The position numbers were made by a program, and so were the translations under genes. 8,322 nucleotides of DNA from Solobacterium sp. (GTDB lineage: Bacteria > Bacillota_I > Bacilli_A > Erysipelotrichales > Erysipelotrichaceae), in NCBI GenBank assembly GCA_016284975.1, contig JAEEPV010000188.1, positions 1 through 8,322 on the forward strand. The letters run 5' to 3'. The notes under the pieces are model-generated. The model worked only from the letters and a program-made list of their open reading frames with translations. It made no database searches and was not told where the DNA came from. Shown here piece by piece: positions 6,280 to 8,322 of this stretch; the stretch's first letter is position 1; every line of letters begins with the position of its first letter.

Positions 6280-7521
6280 ATGTGCAGAGTCAGTCGTTCC
6301 AGTTTTGAAGGACGGAAGAAGTCCCGGATCGAAGAAGAGAAACGACAGAAGGAAAAGAATGACAAGGAGACTGCGATCAAGATGACGATGCGCAGTATTA
6401 TCAGAAAGCTTGGCTACGTTCCCGGTGAACGGAGCTTCAAGGTATTCCTGTGGAGAGACTTTGATATCTGTATCGGCCGCAAGCTGATCCGCCGCCTGAT
6501 GAAGGAAATGCACATCTCCGCCGCCACACCAAAGAAAGACGCATATAAAGGAGCGGCTAAACACGACCATCCCTGCACGGCGCCCGGGAATCTTGTGAAT
6601 CAGGATTTCCGGATCGCGCCGCGGAAGATCATATGCACGGACATAACATATCTTTACTTCGGAATATTTCGTACAGTGATCTACCTGTGCGTATTTCGTG
6701 ATGCTTTTACGAAAGAAGTGCTTGGCTGGTCTGTGAAGAGACAGATGACGACAAATCTGATCAGGGCAGCGTATGAAATGATGATGAAGAATCACGGAGA
6801 GGAACTGAAGAATCCGAACGTCATTATTCACAGCGATCAGGGCTGTCAGTATCTGTCCACTTCATTCAAACAGCTTCTGGAAGATGACGGATTCCTACAG
6901 TCGGTATCTGCCCGGGGGAACAGTCAGGACAATGCGCCGATCGAATCATTCTTTTCCCGTATGAAGACCGCGATACTGGACGTAATGGCACTCTGTAAAA
7001 GCTTCGATCAGGCCGAGAAACTTCTTAAGGGTTACTTCGAAAAATATAACAACGAGATTTACCAGCTGGATCTTGCGGGTCTGACACCACATGAGTTTTA
7101 TCTTTACTGTATGACAGGCGTATACCCCTGCGATAACTACTTTGGCGTGAAGGCCTCCGAGATGCGATCACTGGAATCCCTGATCAGGTGCAGACTGGAA
7201 AAGGCGGCGGAAACCGCCCGGAAGATGAGAACAGCCTATCAGGAGCGCAGCCGTGCCTCGCAGCTTTTGAAAAAGGATCCGCTTCAGATGACCATAGATG
7301 ATCAAAGACTTCTGATCCGCGTGATCAACCGATACAAAAAACATCGTGACAAGATAGACGAAGAGATTGAACGGCTCACGGATGTATTGCGGCAGGCAGT
7401 GGAAGCACAGGAATACATGGAATCTCTTTCGAAAGAGCAGCGGGTTGTGTACCGGCATCCGCAGGCCTGGCAGAATGATCCGCATCTTCGGTACATCTAT
7501 GGCATGGGCAGTCTGTTCTGA
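6280..7521 (+). CDS. Second IS3-type DDE transposase (OrfB-like) with C-terminal coiled-coil extension
   Basis: A catalytic OrfB-like protein, 413 residues from the ATG at 6280. The functional form is probably a -1 frameshift fusion with the upstream OrfA-like protein, because no good ribosome binding site precedes 6280 and the sequence upstream in this frame is IS3-like. A helix-turn-helix remnant opens it (LLRMCRVSRSSF), then an rve core with Asp121 (CTDITY), Asp186 (HSDQGCQY) and Glu222 (NAPIESFF), 35 residues between the last two. An IS3 protein usually ends soon after the TPxEF/Y motif (here about residue 270). This one continues about 140 residues with heptad-like charged helices and ends GMGSLF. 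The triad is intact. It differs clearly from the first transposase, so this is not a recent duplication. Confidence 0.88.
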   Translation: MCRVSRSSFEGRKKSRIEEEKRQKEKNDKETAIKMTMRSIIRKLGYVPGERSFKVFLWRDFDICIGRKLIRRLMKEMHISAATPKKDAYKGAAKHDHPCTAPGNLVNQDFRIAPRKIICTDITYLYFGIFRTVIYLCVFRDAFTKEVLGWSVKRQMTTNLIRAAYEMMMKNHGEELKNPNVIIHSDQGCQYLSTSFKQLLEDDGFLQSVSARGNSQDNAPIESFFSRMKTAILDVMALCKSFDQAEKLLKGYFEKYNNEIYQLDLAGLTPHEFYLYCMTGVYPCDNYFGVKASEMRSLESLIRCRLEKAAETARKMRTAYQERSRASQLLKKDPLQMTIDDQRLLIRVINRYKKHRDKIDEEIERLTDVLRQAVEAQEYMESLSKEQRVVYRHPQAWQNDPHLRYIYGMGSLF

Positions 7522-7700
7522 AACCGGTCGGATCTCCTCGGCTCCCGTAAAGGGAACCTCGTCACTCCGATAAGTTTTCCTGCGGTATCCGGGCTTCCAA
7601 AAGAATTTTTGTTGGGATAAGCAAAGGAAAAGGACCCTAGCTCACTCATGGCGTCAGATCCTTCCTCTACAAAATTTCTTTTGTATAGCCGTCACAATAC
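7522..7700. other. Non-coding right part of the element, hairpin-rich
   Basis: No gene. TCGGA (7528-7532) pairs with TCCGA (7566-7570), enclosing a GG-TCCC/GGGA-CC hairpin with a GTAAA loop (7540-7558). AAGGA/TCCTT (7630-7634 with 7659-7663) and a perfect TACAAAA/TTTTGTA stem (7668-7685) follow. These may be the right end of the element or a second structured RNA segment. I could not find the reverse complement of the left end here, so the terminus is not defined. Confidence 0.4.
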
Positions 7701-7738
7701 CGTTCGTGGTCGGACTTCTCCGGAGCCATTGATCTCTC

Positions 7739-7766
7739 TTGCGACATCAAGATTATAAAGTATAAT
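7739..7766 (+). promoter_or_regulatory. Candidate sigma-70 promoter
   Basis: TTGCGA (7739-7744) is a 4-of-6 match to the -35 consensus. It is followed after 16 bases by a perfect TATAAT -10 box (7761-7766), itself preceded by an AT-rich spacer. Transcription would start near 7773, with no gene before the terminator at 7810-7882. Confidence 0.5.
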
Positions 7767-7772
7767 GCCATC

Positions 7773-7882
7773 TCTGTTCCAGTCCTCTTCAAGGATCATT
7801 TTTGACTATATGAAAATGCAGGTTTTCGAACCGTTCTCGCGTTCTCTCGCGGCGGCTTCCAAACCTGCATTTCATCATTTTT
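7773..7882 (+). ncRNA. Candidate small RNA ending in a long hairpin terminator
   Basis: The region runs from the predicted start near 7773 to a U tract at 7878-7882. Its 3' half is a long stem, TGAAAATGCAGGTTT (7811-7825) with AAACCTGCATTTCA (7861-7874), having one bulged A. A CGCG/CGCG stem sits inside the loop (about 7837-7852). Five Ts follow after a three-base spacer, so the stem works as a + strand terminator. The same pieces could instead be a free-standing terminator protecting the next locus. Antisense reading gives only a 29-residue frame made of the hairpin itself. Confidence 0.4.
7810..7882 (+). terminator. Long hairpin with T tract
   Basis: Arms at 7810-7825 and 7861-7875 pair over about 15 positions with one bulge. 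The loop contains a further GC-rich stem, and TTTTT follows at 7878-7882. The orientation fits + strand termination; the opposite side lacks a matching T run. Confidence 0.65.
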
Positions 7883-7952
7883 GAACTTTTCTAAAAATTG
7901 TCAGTCTTCTGTACTTGACAAGGAGTCCATTTTAGTGCGGAACTGTTTCAAG

Positions 7953-7993
7953 CATATAAAATCAAAACATTCTGATTTTATATGAAATCAGAA
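7953..7993. repeat. Two overlapping, mutually exclusive inverted repeats
   Basis: CATATAAAATCA (7953-7964) pairs perfectly with TGATTTTATATG (7973-7984). The inner strand TTCTGATTT (7970-7978) also pairs perfectly with AAATCAGAA (7985-7993). Both helices cannot form together. The arrangement is in the leader of the 8099 gene and resembles a switch or a set of operator half-sites; AT-rich IS-end remnants are another reading. Confidence 0.6.
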
Positions 7994-7996
7994 CAT

Positions 7997-8071
7997 ATAA
8001 ATAATCACAACTTTTAATCGTCTCCAATATTTCAAACGGATATAAGACTGATATTTGTTGTGATTATTTAT
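7997..8071. repeat. Perfect 15-bp inverted repeat upstream of the last gene
   Basis: ATAAATAATCACAAC (7997-8011) and GTTGTGATTATTTAT (8057-8071) are exact reverse complements separated by 45 bases. The right arm ends 27 bases before the ATG at 8099. A left-arm-like sequence also begins the preceding repeat at 7953. Possible roles are paired operator sites for a regulator or recombinase, or ends of a small non-autonomous insertion. Confidence 0.65.
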
Positions 8072-8098
8072 TATGGTTTGCTTGGAGAAAAAACGACA

Positions 8099-8322
8099 AT
8101 GGATCTAAGCAACCTGAAGAAAAATTCATATAAGCTGATCGCACAAATGGAAGCTGATAATTACCACATCAGTTCAATTGATCTCATCAAGCATCCAGGA
8201 TTATGTTGATGTAAATCTGGAACAGAAGCGGAAAGCATTAGAAACATTAACAAGTAATGATGACCGCAGCACGGATAAAGTTTGGAAAGATGGAAAACAC
8301 AGTATGCGAATAATAGCAGGCA
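8099..8322 (+). pseudogene. Start of an unrecognised gene, apparently frameshifted, running off the window
   Basis: An ATG at 8099 with GGAG (8084-8087) begins a charged helical protein (MDLSNLKKNSYKLIAQMEAD...). That frame stops at 8207-8209 after 36 residues. Another frame, open from 8139, then continues to the window end with protein-like content (IQDYVDVNLEQKRKALETL...KVWKDGKHSM). Dropping one base near 8189-8192 would join the two into one reading frame of about 74 residues that is open at the edge. Either the gene is broken by a single-base insertion or an assembly error is present; a start at TTG 8178 in the second frame is a less likely option. I do not recognise the family. Confidence 0.5.

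Larger units (their letters stand above)
3141..7687 (+). mobile_element. IS3-type mobile element with two DDE transposases and a structured leader; ends provisional
   Basis: The left edge is placed where the Rpn-type gene loses its family sequence (about 3140). The operon inside encodes two IS3-type DDE proteins and an OrfA-like protein. The right edge is uncertain: the last transposase gene ends at 7521 and I found no convincing terminal inverted repeat. An 8-base direct repeat, GCCGTCAC, occurs at 3132-3139 and 7688-7695 and would make a tidy target duplication bounding 3140-7687. However, the sequence after 7695 does not continue the nuclease gene in a recognisable way, so the match may be chance. 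Base and codon use inside the element is more AT-rich than in the two metabolic genes, consistent with acquisition by transfer. Confidence 0.6.

Noticed and set aside
7789..7878. 29-residue minus-strand frame through the 7810-7875 hairpin
   Set aside because: Its content is the hairpin read as codons; the arginine-rich sequence follows from the CGCG stem, and no ribosome binding site was seen.
1..8322. CRISPR array, tRNA or rRNA genes
   Set aside because: No regularly spaced direct repeats, no cloverleaf with the conserved T-loop motif and no rRNA-like sequence were seen on either strand.

Overview
The window looks like chromosomal DNA from a gut-type Bacillota (Clostridia or Erysipelotrichia). 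The grounds are strong GGAGG-type ribosome binding sites, tight same-strand genes, U-tract terminators, an acetyl-esterase-like hydrolase, a 4Fe-4S aldo/keto reductase and an Rpn-type nuclease gene. The genus cannot be named from this sequence alone. All convincing genes lie on the + strand. || Layout. Positions 1-590 hold no convincing gene but many GC-rich palindromes. Positions 591-1565 encode an alpha/beta-hydrolase esterase, and 1655-2767 an aldo/keto reductase with two C-terminal 4Fe-4S motifs. A strong terminator at 2870-2906 closes this pair. An Rpn/PD-(D/E)XK-type gene starts at 2997 with a good ribosome binding site, but its family-like sequence stops at about 3140, where a mobile element begins. 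|| The element (about 3141 to at least 7521) is the most unusual part. It starts with a perfect 21-base palindrome, then about 230 bases rich in hairpins, including a UUCG-loop and a GNRA-loop hairpin, ending in a long terminator-like hairpin plus a T tract. An apparent single operon follows: a small acidic protein (3434-3760), a 638-residue IS3-type DDE transposase with a repeated N-terminal module (3760-5676), an OrfA-like helix-turn-helix/coiled-coil protein (5705-6205) and a second, different IS3-type DDE transposase in the -1 frame (6280-7521). The last two look like an OrfA/OrfB pair joined by -1 frameshifting. A conventional IS3 element has one transposase in roughly 1.2-1.6 kb. Two intact DDE proteins, an accessory gene and a structured leader in about 4.5 kb is unlike the standard architecture and may be an undescribed composite transposition system. 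|| Positions 7522-8098 are non-coding: possible right-end structure, a promoter plus terminator that could make a small RNA of about 110 nt, and a run of AT-rich inverted repeats. Positions 8099-8322 hold the start of an unrecognised gene with an apparent frameshift; it runs off the window. The remainder of the Rpn gene was not found on the right, so the right boundary of the element is unresolved.
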